64,000 bases of DNA from Acidobacteriaceae bacterium (GCA_003132445.1 PKXU01000094.1:1-64000), one strand, 5' to 3'; shown: positions 41,271-50,673, numbered from the stretch's first letter. The notes: generated by a model not told the origin, from the sequence alone. A program made the numbers and translations.

Positions 41271-41408
41271 AAGAACGCCTCCAAATCTGATTTACTACCG
41301 CCCCGCTTATCGCTCAGTCGTGGCTGGCATGCAATGCAGGTTCTCTGAACGAGGGGTAAAGATTTGCTGAATCGCTAAGTTGCTGATGCAGTTGCTTCCT
41401 GGCGCATC

Positions 41409-43367
41409 ATGGAGCATCATTCCAGCGACGGACGTCAGGCCTTCAACTGCGCAATGTCAGGCCTGTGGAGATTTACGCCCCAGGAATTCCATTTCGGCGA
41501 TTTCACGCTCGATGAGTCCCGCTATCGGCTGCAACGAGGCGAGCGCCTCTTGCGCCTGGAAAAACGCCCGATGGAGTTGCTCATCTTGCTGGTCCAAAGG
41601 CGGGGAGAGTTAGTATCCCGACAGGAGATCGCTGGGTGTCTTTGGGGCAAGGACGTCTTCCTTGATGTCGATCACAGCATTAATACGGCGGTCCGCAAGG
41701 TGCGCGCCGCACTGCGGGACGATCCAGATAAACCTCGTTTCGTGGAAACCGTAGTGGGAAAGGGATATCGCTTTGCCGCCCCGGTGATCTGCAGCAATGG
41801 GGATTCCTACCAACAGGCACCGCCCCTCCCATCGGCGGTTCAAGTCGTTTCGGGACCTGCAGTTCCCGGCACGGAAAAGCGAGCCGTTTCCGTCCGCCTG
41901 CCGGTGGTGCTGGTTGGGGCAGGGGTATTCGTGCTGTTGATCGCCGGGTTGGTGTTGTACGGCGGCGGCGGCCATAAGCTGACAATGCAGCCAGCCATCA
42001 AGTCGCTGGCCGTGCTGCCTCTGAAAAATCTGTCGGGCGATCCCTCGCAGGAATATTTTGCCGACGGCATAACAGAGTCGGTGATTGGACGCCTATCGAC
42101 GATCCGTGGCCTTCGCGTCATTTCCCGCACATCGGTCATGCGTTTCAAGGAAACGCGCATGTCCGCACCCGAGATCGCTAAGGCGTTGAACGTCGACGCC
42201 CTTGTCGAAGGCTCTGTTATACGGCAGGGAAACAGCGTCCGCATTTACGCCCAGTTGATTCGCGGAGCGACGGACGACCACTTTTGGTCAGAGGCCTATG
42301 ACCGGGAATTGGGCGACGCCCTCGCCCTCGAGAGCGAAGTCGCCCAATCGATTGCTCACAGAGTTGATGTGACAGTGAACGGGGATGAGCGCACCCGGCT
42401 TATCGCTGCGCGTCCAGTCTCGCCTGAAGTTTATGAGAGCTATCTCAAAGGCCGATACGCCGAGGGCAACAACCGGGCAGATGTTGAAAAGAGTATTGCT
42501 TACTTCGAGGAAGCGATCAGGAAGGACCCAACGTTCGCACCAGCTTACGTTGGCTTGGCGGAGGCGTACGACACACTCGGAACGATTTTTGTCGGCGCGC
42601 CCCCCGGTGAAGTACGTCCAAAAGAGATTAGCGCTGCCCGCAAGGCACTGGAACTGGACCCGGGGCTTGCCGAAGCCCACGTGCTGCTGGCGGATATGCA
42701 GCAGAAACAGTGGCAATGGACCGCGGCCGAGGCTGAATACAGGCAGGCTCTCAAGTTGAGTCCGAACAGCTCTGCTGCGCACCATGGACTGGCTCACTGG
42801 TTGCTGTGTCAGGGGCGTACGGAGGAGGCGCTGTCATGGGCACGGCGTGCCCGTGAACTTGATCCGCTCGGGGATTCCAGCGTCGAAATTGGGTGGATCC
42901 TGTTCCAATCCCACCGTTATGAGGAGGCTTTACACGAGTATCGCAGCGTGCTCGCAGTTCAACCAGATGCCATGGACGCCCGCTGGAAACTTGGATTCGT
43001 ACTCGTCGCCAACGGTCAACCCGAGCAGGCAATCCCAGAGCTGGAGAAGGTTGTTTCTGATTCCAACCGCAGTGCCGGCGCCATCGCGATCCTGATCCGG
43101 GCCTATGCTCACGCTGGCCGGAGGCCCGACGCACTTCGGCTCCTCCAGGAAATGAAGAACCGCAAAGAAACAGGTTACGTTCCTGCTGGCGCCTTCGTGA
43201 ACGCATACCTGGGACTCGACGACAAGGAGCAGTCATTTGCCTGGCTGGAAAAAGCGTACCAGGAACAATCCAACATTCTGCAATATCTCAAAGTACATCC
43301 CTTCTTTGATCCGCTGCGCGACGATCCTCGTTTTGCGGGGCTGGTGCGGCGCGTCGGACTGAACTAG
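41409..43367 (+). CDS. Winged-helix DNA-binding protein with TolB-like and TPR domains
   Basis: Up to 652 residues. An OmpR/PhoB-type winged helix (about 25-125: EFHFGDFTLDESRYRLQRG, then KVRAALRDDPDKPRFVETV, GKGYRF) is followed by one membrane helix (about 160-178, VVLVGAGVFVLLIAGLVLYG), a FlgO/TolB-like segment (SLAVLPLKNLSGDPSQEYF, ADGITESVIGRLS), and at least five TPR repeats to the end. This CadC-like plan places the DNA-binding domain in the cytoplasm and the sensor outside. Its target genes are unknown. The ATG could also be 41454 (MSGLWRFTPQEFHFG). Confidence 0.87.
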   Translation: MEHHSSDGRQAFNCAMSGLWRFTPQEFHFGDFTLDESRYRLQRGERLLRLEKRPMELLILLVQRRGELVSRQEIAGCLWGKDVFLDVDHSINTAVRKVRAALRDDPDKPRFVETVVGKGYRFAAPVICSNGDSYQQAPPLPSAVQVVSGPAVPGTEKRAVSVRLPVVLVGAGVFVLLIAGLVLYGGGGHKLTMQPAIKSLAVLPLKNLSGDPSQEYFADGITESVIGRLSTIRGLRVISRTSVMRFKETRMSAPEIAKALNVDALVEGSVIRQGNSVRIYAQLIRGATDDHFWSEAYDRELGDALALESEVAQSIAHRVDVTVNGDERTRLIAARPVSPEVYESYLKGRYAEGNNRADVEKSIAYFEEAIRKDPTFAPAYVGLAEAYDTLGTIFVGAPPGEVRPKEISAARKALELDPGLAEAHVLLADMQQKQWQWTAAEAEYRQALKLSPNSSAAHHGLAHWLLCQGRTEEALSWARRARELDPLGDSSVEIGWILFQSHRYEEALHEYRSVLAVQPDAMDARWKLGFVLVANGQPEQAIPELEKVVSDSNRSAGAIAILIRAYAHAGRRPDALRLLQEMKNRKETGYVPAGAFVNAYLGLDDKEQSFAWLEKAYQEQSNILQYLKVHPFFDPLRDDPRFAGLVRRVGLN

Positions 43368-43529
43368 GCCTGACTTAACATGCCGGACTTGACTAGGCTT
43401 GATATCCAGTTCTTCTGTGTTGGCGGTCGTCCCTCCCGACGCTGCGCCTTGCCTTGCAAACTCAGATACTGCGTTTTCGCAGTGCAGCTGAAGCCGTTGC
43501 TGGGGCCGAAACTGATAGAATTGAACCCA

Positions 43530-44447
43530 ATGGCCGGTTCTTCCCAACTGATTCAGATCGAGCTTGGTGCTCCGCCGCGCCTGCCGAAACCTCAGTGGTT
43601 GCGCGCGAAAGCACCCGCAGGCGACAACTTTCACAATCTGAAGAAATTGGCCCGCGGTTTGGGATTGCATACCGTGTGCGAGTCGGCGCAGTGTCCGAAT
43701 ATCGGCGAGTGCTGGAATCACAAAACCGCGACCTTCATGTTGCTGGGAGATATTTGCACGCGCCGCTGCGGTTTTTGTGCAGTTCCCAAGGGACGACCGG
43801 AGGCCATCGATCAAGATGAACCGCGCCGAGTTGCGGAGGCCGTCGCAACCCTGGGACTGAAGCATGCGGTCGTGACCAGCGTCAATCGTGACGATGACAA
43901 CATTGGAAGTGCCAGAATTTTCGCCGAGACGATCCGCGAAATTCGCGAACTCACGCCCGATTGCCGCCTCGAAGTCCTCATCCCGGATTTTCAGGGCCTT
44001 GAAGAATCACTGCGCATTGTGCTCGACGCCAAGCCGGACATCCTCAACCACAACACTGAAACGGTTCCCAGGCTGTATCGCGCGGTTCGTTCCGGGGCAC
44101 GCTACCAGCGCACGCTGACTCTGCTGGAAAATGCCAAGAAATTCTCGCCCGGTATGGTCACGAAAAGCGGGGTGATGGTGGGTCTAGGCGAGTCATCCGA
44201 AGAGCTGATCGAAGTGTTTCGCGATCTTGGCATGCGGGGCGTCGACATCCTGACTGTGGGGCAGTACCTGCGCCCCTCGAAAGATCATCTGCCCATTGCC
44301 CGCTTCTACGAGCCCGAAGAGTTTGTTTATCTGAGGGAACAAGCGCTGCGGTTCGGTTTTCGCCACGTTGAGTCCGGGCCATTGGTACGTTCCAGTTACC
44401 ACGCCCACGAGCACGCCGATGCGGCCGCGCGACCTCGGCCGTCTTAA
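43530..44447 (+). CDS. lipA: Lipoyl synthase
   Basis: Radical-SAM enzyme that inserts two sulfurs into octanoyl groups to make lipoate for 2-oxoacid dehydrogenases. 305 residues. Both iron-sulfur motifs are present: C-x4-C-x5-C in CESAQCPNIGEC for the auxiliary cluster, and C-x3-C-x2-C in CTRRCGFC for the SAM cluster. The C-terminal RSSY motif that caps the auxiliary cluster is in VRSSYHAHE. The start at 43530 (MAGSSQLIQIELG) fits the family; a reading from 43380 adds 50 unrelated residues. No lipB lies nearby. Confidence 0.96.
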   Translation: MAGSSQLIQIELGAPPRLPKPQWLRAKAPAGDNFHNLKKLARGLGLHTVCESAQCPNIGECWNHKTATFMLLGDICTRRCGFCAVPKGRPEAIDQDEPRRVAEAVATLGLKHAVVTSVNRDDDNIGSARIFAETIREIRELTPDCRLEVLIPDFQGLEESLRIVLDAKPDILNHNTETVPRLYRAVRSGARYQRTLTLLENAKKFSPGMVTKSGVMVGLGESSEELIEVFRDLGMRGVDILTVGQYLRPSKDHLPIARFYEPEEFVYLREQALRFGFRHVESGPLVRSSYHAHEHADAAARPRPS

Positions 44448-44509
44448 GCGAAAGAGAAATCCTGCCGCAGATCTGCGAAATCGTTGCCAGCGCCGCTCCC
44501 TGCACGGAC

Positions 44510-45589
44510 TCAGAATATATGCATTTTAATGCTGAGATATTTCTTGGGATTCTGGCGGAAATTGTTAAGTAGATTGCGCGTCTCGACCAGGGCCTGGTTG
44601 GCGTTGTTATAGAGCGTGTCGTCTTTGATGAGTTTGCCAACAGTCCCCTGACCAGCTTCGATTTCGGTAGTTAACTCCGAGAGTTTGCTGATCGTAGTAT
44701 CCAGCTTCTTGGCTAGTTCTTCGTCCTTGGACAGTTTTCCGAGCGTGCCCTTCCCGGCGTTGATGTCGTCCGTCAGCTTCTTCATATTGGCGATGGTGTC
44801 GTTCGCGTTATTGTAGAGTGACGGATCTTTCAAAAACTTTCCCGCCGTGCCTTTGCCTTGCTGCAAGTCGTCAATGACGGCGTTCATCTTGTCGAGAGTG
44901 GCGATAAATTTTTCATAGGCGTCATTGCGGCTGATCAGCCGCCCCAGGCTTCCCTCGCCACTACCCACCTGCTGCACGATCTGCTGGAATTCCGCGATAG
45001 TGGAGGAAAGACGGTTATACAGCGTCGGATCGTAGATAAGTTTCCCCATCGATCCTTTGCCGCTTTCGGCGAAGGCCAGGATGCGATCCGCTCGTTTCAG
45101 CAGGGCGTCCATATTCTCGAGCGTACTTTGACTGGCACGCACGACCTCATTAAAGTCCCCATGCACCCGGGTGGGAAGCGTGTCTCCATCCTTCGCCGGA
45201 GGGCCCAGCGCCTGAATGCTGTCGATATCGAGGTACGTTTCTCCCAACACTCCGGCGGTTTCGAGCGAGGTCATTGAGTCCCGGCGAATGGCGTAGTTGT
45301 ACTTCGTGCTGAGTTTCATGATGACTTCAACCGGAGTCAGCTGCTTGTCCTTGTCGGGAACGATGATGATCTTGGTTACGTTGCCAACATCTACGCCGCT
45401 CAGGCGCACTGGCGCGCCCGGGCGCAGGCCCTGAGCGTTATCGAAGTAAGATTTCAAGGTAATACGGCGGGTGAAAAAACCGTTGGTTCCGGACATCAGG
45501 AAGAGCAGGAATGCCAGCGTCAGAGCGGCAACAATCACCGTGATCCCAACGCGCAGTTGCGACCACTTCAGCTGCTTCTGGCTAGGCAA
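44510..45589 (-). CDS. MCE/MlaD-family protein with Gly-Lys-Gly-Thr repeats
   Basis: 359 residues from a TTG start with GAGGA seven bases upstream. One N-terminal membrane helix (VGITVIVAALTLAFLLFLMSG) is followed by the MCE domain (about 40-135: LRPGAPVRLSGVDVGNVTKI, GVLGETYLDID). The C-terminal 220 residues are helical with repeats of GKGTLGKL/SGKGSMGKLIYDPTLY, at about 42-residue spacing. MCE proteins carry lipids between inner and outer membrane, usually with MlaE permease and MlaF ATPase. Neither is in the window. It lies convergent with lipA. Confidence 0.9.
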   Translation of the reverse strand: MPSQKQLKWSQLRVGITVIVAALTLAFLLFLMSGTNGFFTRRITLKSYFDNAQGLRPGAPVRLSGVDVGNVTKIIIVPDKDKQLTPVEVIMKLSTKYNYAIRRDSMTSLETAGVLGETYLDIDSIQALGPPAKDGDTLPTRVHGDFNEVVRASQSTLENMDALLKRADRILAFAESGKGSMGKLIYDPTLYNRLSSTIAEFQQIVQQVGSGEGSLGRLISRNDAYEKFIATLDKMNAVIDDLQQGKGTAGKFLKDPSLYNNANDTIANMKKLTDDINAGKGTLGKLSKDEELAKKLDTTISKLSELTTEIEAGQGTVGKLIKDDTLYNNANQALVETRNLLNNFRQNPKKYLSIKMHIF

Positions 45590-45699
45590 ATAAATTCCTC
45601 ATAATGCCAGTCTGGATGGGATTGCGCCGATCGTGCGAACGGTGCGCGATCGAAATCGGCTCCTCGCTCGCATGATGATAACAAAAACTGGAGGGAGTT

Positions 45700-48165
45700 C
45701 TAGACTGCTTTCGCTGTCAGTGTCGGCGTCAGAATCAGGGCGAGCACGTAGGCTGCCGCGCCGCATGCCAAAGTAATGCTCAAGCCGAACTGAATGGCGA
45801 TAACCATGGCCAACACCGACCCGAGAACGCTGGCTGCCGCGTTCATTGCCCACGCCCATTCCACGGCATTGTCAGGAGCGCCTTGGGCAGTCGAGAACTC
45901 AGGCGCGAGCCGGGCAGCGAGCATGCGCAGGCCGGTTGGGAAAGGCATTCCCATAACGAACCCTAGCGGAATAAGAAGAACGCCGCTCGCCAGCACGCGA
46001 TATTTGAAGTCCATGCCGACCAGGGCTGACAAGCTACCGGGAAGGAAAGCCACAGCGGCTAAAAGGGTCACGATGACTGCAACCAAAGGAATCCATCTCA
46101 AGCCGCTACGCGGCTGCCATTGCCGCGAAAACAAGCTTCCTGCACCACTGGAGACCATGAGCAGGAAAATCACCACGGTCAGCGCGTAAGTAGGATGCCC
46201 GAGGAATAATACGAAGCGCTGGATAAAGGCAATCTCGACCAGGATGTAGCCCAGTCCCACGGCCACGAAATAAAGCAAAGTAACCGGAGAGTGGCGACCA
46301 TTTCGGATACGGCTGTTCAGGGCGAGAGGCAGAACCAGGAATACCAGCACTGCAAAAACAGAAATCGCCAGCACGAGAAGAAGCACGAGTACTCCCAGGT
46401 TCACCTTCCAGTCGATGCCTCCGCGCAGGCCTTTTTCGCCGAGAACCTGGCCGGCCTTGAGTGTGAAGAAAAAAAACGGAGCATTATCGGTCACGGGCGC
46501 AACATTGTAGGCATAAGCCCGCGCAAAGGCGTAAGGATCATTACTGGCAATGAGATCGGAAAATGAGTTTCGCCCTGAATCAGAAGGTAACGGTTCAGAA
46601 GGTAATGACTCAGAAGGTGATGGGTCAGACGGTAATGGGTCAGAGGGTAAATAGAGCGGCTCGAGTTGAGGATAGTGATTGAGATGCTCGGTTACGGCTT
46701 CTTCTTCTGCTGCCGTGAACGCGCTCTTCTTCGCCAGCACGACAACTGGAATGCCATCTTCGTCGAGGGATCCTTGTGAGGCGACGATAAAATTGCGCTC
46801 CGGATGAGCCACGCCTAAGCGATGCAATGCTTCCATGGCTACCGCGACCACGCGCAGCGCTTCCCGCGGGTGCCGAAACTCCCAGCGCGTGATCGCGATG
46901 ATCCCATCCGGCTTCAAGTGATCGAAATATTCGCGGAAGGCCTCAACGGTATACAGATTATTTTCGCTGAGCGCGAAGGCGCCAGCTGCCGTCGATGCCC
47001 AGGTATCAACCAGGGTCATCTGGACTACGTCAAACCGCTGCGGTGTAGAACGAAGAAACGAACGGCCGTCGGTAACGTGAATATGAACGTCGGGCCGCTG
47101 GTAAAGATGCTGGGAGTAGTCAGCGTAACGCCCGCGCATAATCGTCGTCGCGATGATGGGATTGATCTCGATTCCGGTCACGCTCGGACTGCCGTTGGCG
47201 ATGGCGCGCAGAACATCCACGCCCCCCCCGGGCCCGATAATCGCGAACTCTCCGTGCGGGCGCAGCACATTGGCCAATGCCGGCGGCGCTGACATCAGGT
47301 CAGCCTCCCACTCCGTATCGTGCCAATGCGCAAGATCCGCATTCATGATGTAAGTGTTGGCATCGGCGTCGATGACGACTACCTTGGCTCCATTCTTGCG
47401 ATCCACTTCTACGCGGGAGAGTGCATTCCAGCGCGCGAACTCCACCTGCGCCGGATCGCGGAACATGCCCTTAGCGTAAACCACATCAATCAGCCGTCCC
47501 GAGTAATTCGCGCCGATTAAGGTCAGCAGCGCGAGCGCGAGCAGCGCAGTGTTTCTGCGCACCGGGTGCGATCCAGCCCAAATCGCGGCCGCGCCAGCCA
47601 TGGCGGCTGCGGCAAACAGAACCACATTCGGCCCACCAATCCAGTTCAGCAGAGGAACAACTGCCAGGCAAGCCAGCGCTCCGCCGCACAGGTCGGCCCC
47701 ATAGAGTCGCGGGATGAATCGCGTCTCGCGCGCGAAAACTACAGCGAATAGAAGCCCGGTGAGAAAGAACGGAATAGCAGCGGCCAGGTAAAGTGCTGTC
47801 AATCGTTCGAAGTTTGCCCAGGAAACCTGCAGCGCGACCGGAACGTGCAGCACAATTTCCAGCACACCGACAACGATGAGCGAGTTCATCGCGCACAATC
47901 GCGCCGCCAGCGAGCGCGTGTCGTAGCGCGCGAACTTGGGCTTTAGAATGTAAGCGCAAACTCCGCCCGCGCCCAAGCCCAGCAAAGCAATCGAAATCGC
48001 GAGAAATGCGAAATGATAAAACAGCACAACAGAAAACAGGCGAGTGAGCGCGAGTTCCAGCAATAGCGCAGCGAAGCTGGTAAGTCCCAGCCCCGCCAGC
48101 AACGTTCGTTGCGAAATTTGCGTTCCGCTCAACCGGGGAGCAGGAGTCGCGATCATTACGGCCAT
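45700..48165 (-). CDS. Membrane protein fused to a spermidine-synthase-like domain (second copy type)
   Basis: About 821 residues. The first 250 residues hold several helices (LLAGLGLTSFAALLLELALT and following), the central part (about 330-560) holds the Rossmann domain with AIIGPGGGVDVLRAIANG, VTGIEINPIIATTIMRG and DVVQMTLVDTWASTAAG, and the last 220 residues are again membrane helices. A Pro/Ser/Asp/Glu linker (LPSDPLPSDPSPSESLPSE) comes from a 15-bp in-frame minisatellite. The family is related to spermidine synthase but the putrescine-binding acids are not evident. The ATG at 48165 is chosen; the reading from 48282 enters a palindromic repeat. Confidence 0.78.
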   Translation of the reverse strand: MAVMIATPAPRLSGTQISQRTLLAGLGLTSFAALLLELALTRLFSVVLFYHFAFLAISIALLGLGAGGVCAYILKPKFARYDTRSLAARLCAMNSLIVVGVLEIVLHVPVALQVSWANFERLTALYLAAAIPFFLTGLLFAVVFARETRFIPRLYGADLCGGALACLAVVPLLNWIGGPNVVLFAAAAMAGAAAIWAGSHPVRRNTALLALALLTLIGANYSGRLIDVVYAKGMFRDPAQVEFARWNALSRVEVDRKNGAKVVVIDADANTYIMNADLAHWHDTEWEADLMSAPPALANVLRPHGEFAIIGPGGGVDVLRAIANGSPSVTGIEINPIIATTIMRGRYADYSQHLYQRPDVHIHVTDGRSFLRSTPQRFDVVQMTLVDTWASTAAGAFALSENNLYTVEAFREYFDHLKPDGIIAITRWEFRHPREALRVVAVAMEALHRLGVAHPERNFIVASQGSLDEDGIPVVVLAKKSAFTAAEEEAVTEHLNHYPQLEPLYLPSDPLPSDPSPSESLPSEPLPSDSGRNSFSDLIASNDPYAFARAYAYNVAPVTDNAPFFFFTLKAGQVLGEKGLRGGIDWKVNLGVLVLLLVLAISVFAVLVFLVLPLALNSRIRNGRHSPVTLLYFVAVGLGYILVEIAFIQRFVLFLGHPTYALTVVIFLLMVSSGAGSLFSRQWQPRSGLRWIPLVAVIVTLLAAVAFLPGSLSALVGMDFKYRVLASGVLLIPLGFVMGMPFPTGLRMLAARLAPEFSTAQGAPDNAVEWAWAMNAAASVLGSVLAMVIAIQFGLSITLACGAAAYVLALILTPTLTAKAV
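46580..46654 (-). repeat. 15-bp in-frame minisatellite, five copies
   Basis: Five successive units of the form TCAGAAGGTAATGGG (plus-strand reading) code for five Pro-Ser-(Asp/Glu)-Pro-Leu/Ser type repeats in the fused membrane protein. Units differ at up to three of the fifteen positions. Confidence 0.85.
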
Positions 48166-48232
48166 AGGTTGGAGGCGACAGTCTAGCAGATGGTCGACAG
48201 CAGATGGCGGCGAGGCGAAAGGCGCTCCTGTA

Positions 48233-48288
48233 GTGTGCGCCGAGCTTCGCTCGGCTGGACGGGCGAAGGCGCCCGTCCCCACACAGGG
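48233..48288. repeat. Dispersed double-hairpin element, copy 5
   Basis: GTGTGCGCCGAGCTTCGCTC and GGC, then TGGACGGGCGAAGGCGCCCG and TCCCCACACA. It fills the spacer between the fused membrane protein gene and acpS. Confidence 0.88.
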
Positions 48289-48293
48289 GAATT

Positions 48294-48671
48294 TTAGCTC
48301 TCTAGAATCACTTGGGCGAACGCCTGCTCGGCAGTGTGGGTGATGGAAAGAGCGGCATTCTTCATTCCAAGCTTCGCTGCGAACTCTGCGGCCCTGCCGT
48401 GGAATGCGATGGTAGGTCGGCCTCCGGGCATGCGGACGACTTCACAGTCGCGCCAGCGCACGCCATGATTCCAACCGGTTCCCAGGGCTTTCATGGCTGC
48501 TTCCTTGGCGGCAAAGCGTGCCGCGTAACGCTCGAAACGATTCGCCTTCGAATCGCAGTAGCGAATCTCCCCGGCAGTGAAGACGCGCTGCAAGAAGCGG
48601 TCTCCGAAACGCTCAATAGACTGTCGGATGCGGGGAACTTCGGCGATGTCGATGCCCGTGCCTACGATCAT
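48294..48671 (-). CDS. acpS: Holo-[acyl-carrier-protein] synthase
   Basis: 125 residues, normal for AcpS. It transfers 4'-phosphopantetheine from CoA to the Ser of acyl carrier protein. The start MIVGTGIDIAEVPRIRQ carries the Mg-binding Asp, and ARFAAKEAAMKALGTG holds the second acidic site. The C-terminal LSITHTAEQAFAQV is typical. Its substrate gene acpP is 6 kb downstream. The gene lies close to the DUF488 and selA genes on the same strand, 31 bases after the DUF488 stop. Confidence 0.95.
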   Translation of the reverse strand: MIVGTGIDIAEVPRIRQSIERFGDRFLQRVFTAGEIRYCDSKANRFERYAARFAAKEAAMKALGTGWNHGVRWRDCEVVRMPGGRPTIAFHGRAAEFAAKLGMKNAALSITHTAEQAFAQVILES

Positions 48672-48702
48672 GTGCGTTTTGCCTTTGAATCCTACAGCGA
48701 TG

Positions 48703-49233
48703 TTACAGCAAGCGATCTCCGCGATAGACCAATCGACCGTCTATGATGCGAGCTTCGGCCATAAGCTTATGCGGTTTGACCGGGCGCTCAGCGTCGATGT
48801 GCAGCACTTCGTGTCCGTGGGCGACCAGCCAGTCGGAAACCAGCATGCGATGGCACCGGAAATATACACGTTCGGCGCACATGTAGGCGGTGCGAGAATT
48901 TTCGGCGAGCGCAAGCAGTTCTGACATTGCGCTCTCGAATTCCGGAGTGAGCATGTAGTCGGCATAATTGCGGAAGCTTTGATTGCGCAGCGCGATATGC
49001 GGCGACTCTTCGAGAATCTTCTTGCGATAGCCGCCCAGTGCCGTCATCGAGATGTATCGGATTCCCGCCGCAGACAGGCTTTGTTGCAGCGACTCGCGGT
49101 TGAACTGCGGTAGTCGCTTCGACATGGGGAATGCTCGGATGTCGACCAGAGTTTCGACTTGATGAGCTCGCAGAGCCGCGATCAGCTCTTCGATCGTGCG
49201 CGTCGAATGTCCAATAGTGTAGAGAACAGACAA
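48703..49233 (-). CDS. DUF488 family protein
   Basis: 176 residues from a TTG start (SVLYTIGHSTRTIEELIAA). DUF488 hallmarks are TLVDIRAFPMSKRLPQFN, GGYRKK, and a Cys pair with Arg in AYMCAERVYFRCHRMLVSDWL. Relatives are often called uncharacterised; the fold has been linked to nucleotide or tRNA handling but no reaction is proven. It lies between selA and acpS with 21 and 31 base gaps, suggesting cotranscription. Confidence 0.85.
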   Translation of the reverse strand: MSVLYTIGHSTRTIEELIAALRAHQVETLVDIRAFPMSKRLPQFNRESLQQSLSAAGIRYISMTALGGYRKKILEESPHIALRNQSFRNYADYMLTPEFESAMSELLALAENSRTAYMCAERVYFRCHRMLVSDWLVAHGHEVLHIDAERPVKPHKLMAEARIIDGRLVYRGDRLL

Positions 49234-49254
49234 TAGTACTTCGATGCTGCACGA

Positions 49255-50673
49255 CTATGAGGCGATTCCATTCAGGGCGGCCCCAATCGCGGCATCCTCA
49301 TCCGCCGTCCGCAAATCCAGCAGCACTCTTCCTTGTTCGACTCGCGCAATAATCGGCGGATCGAAGGCTCGCAGGCGGGCAGCCAATTCGTCGGCGCTCA
49401 AGCCCGCACAACTTAGAGCCAGCAGACGGGTGGGCAGAACTGAAGAAGGAGCAGCGCCGCCGCCGATCACCGATTCGCCGTCGATGATTTCGATTCTCAA
49501 CTTCGATGATTTGATCTGGCCCGCCAGCGTTTGCGCACGCTGGCCGATTTCCTCTTTCGTCAGACGCATCATCCGCAGCGTGGGAATCGCATCGTGATCG
49601 CGCTTCACATAGGCAAGCAGCGTGCCCTCCAAGGCGGCATAAGTTAGCTTGTCAACGCGCAGGGCGCGAAACAGGGAGTTGGTACGCATGCGGGCAACCA
49701 GAGCGGCGCGGCCGCTAATCAACCCGGCTTGCGGGCCGCCCAGCAATTTGTCGCCGCTGTAAGTCACAACGTCGACGCCGGCACGAAGACTGTCGAGCAC
49801 GCTGGCTTCGCCGCTGATGCCGAAATTCTGCAAGTCGACGAGCGCGCCACTGCCCAAATCTTCCATTAAGGGAATGTCCCGCTGGCGCGAGAGGGCGACT
49901 AACTCCGCAGTGGATACCTGCTCGGTGAATCCGGTGATTTCGAAATTGGAGCGATGCACGCGCAGCAGCAGCCGCGTTCGCTCCGTAATAGCGTTTTCAT
50001 AATCGGCGACACGAGTGCGATTGGTGGTGCCCACTTCGCGAAGCGTAGCTCCTGACTTCGTCATAACGTCCGGAATGCGAAATGAGCCTCCGATTTCGAC
50101 CAATTCGCCTCGAGAGACGATCACCTCGCCATCGTCCGCCAAGGTATTGAGCGCTAACAAAACCGCCGCAGCGTTGTTATTCACAACGATGGTCTTGAGA
50201 TCAATTGTCTTGAGATCGGCGGCACCTTCATCAAGCCAGCTGCGAAATAACCGGTCTACATGAACATCGCGCCTGCCCCGCACGCCCGTTTCGCAATCGA
50301 ATTCAAGATTTGAAAAACGTCCCGCAGTTTCGTGAATGTGCCGCAACGCCGATTCCGCCAGCGGAGCGCGCCCCAAATTGGTGTGCAGGATCACTCCGGT
50401 AGCATTGATGACCGGGCGGAGCGAATATCCCAAAGCCTGCTTAAGATGGCGCTCGAGAGCCTCGCCTAATCCGTTCAGTGCCAGCCGGAGCGCGGATTCG
50501 TCCAGCAATCCTGAGGATATTTCTTCCCGGAGACGTGACAACACAGCACGCGCTGCATCGGTGACAGCGGGCGTGCCATGAGCGCTGGCTAGCGCAACCG
50601 CGGCCGGCGTGCGCAGCACCTCGTCCACTGACGGCAGTTCGCGGAAAAGCTGCGACTTTATCGCGCTCTTCAT
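49255..50673 (-). CDS. selA: L-seryl-tRNA(Sec) selenium transferase
   Basis: 472 residues; a PLP enzyme that converts Ser-tRNA(Sec) to Sec-tRNA(Sec) with selenophosphate. The N-terminal domain reads LFRELPSVDEVL; the PLP domain has NATGVILHTNLGRAPL, FSNLEFDCETGVRG, VVNNNAAAVLLALN and the Schiff-base Lys in YSGDKLLGGPQAG. The ATG at 50673 follows GAGGGA by about 11 bases; an ATG at 50691 lies on the Shine-Dalgarno itself. selB, selD and tRNA-Sec are not in the window, so the state of the pathway cannot be judged from here. Confidence 0.95.
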   Translation of the reverse strand: MKSAIKSQLFRELPSVDEVLRTPAAVALASAHGTPAVTDAARAVLSRLREEISSGLLDESALRLALNGLGEALERHLKQALGYSLRPVINATGVILHTNLGRAPLAESALRHIHETAGRFSNLEFDCETGVRGRRDVHVDRLFRSWLDEGAADLKTIDLKTIVVNNNAAAVLLALNTLADDGEVIVSRGELVEIGGSFRIPDVMTKSGATLREVGTTNRTRVADYENAITERTRLLLRVHRSNFEITGFTEQVSTAELVALSRQRDIPLMEDLGSGALVDLQNFGISGEASVLDSLRAGVDVVTYSGDKLLGGPQAGLISGRAALVARMRTNSLFRALRVDKLTYAALEGTLLAYVKRDHDAIPTLRMMRLTKEEIGQRAQTLAGQIKSSKLRIEIIDGESVIGGGAAPSSVLPTRLLALSCAGLSADELAARLRAFDPPIIARVEQGRVLLDLRTADEDAAIGAALNGIAS

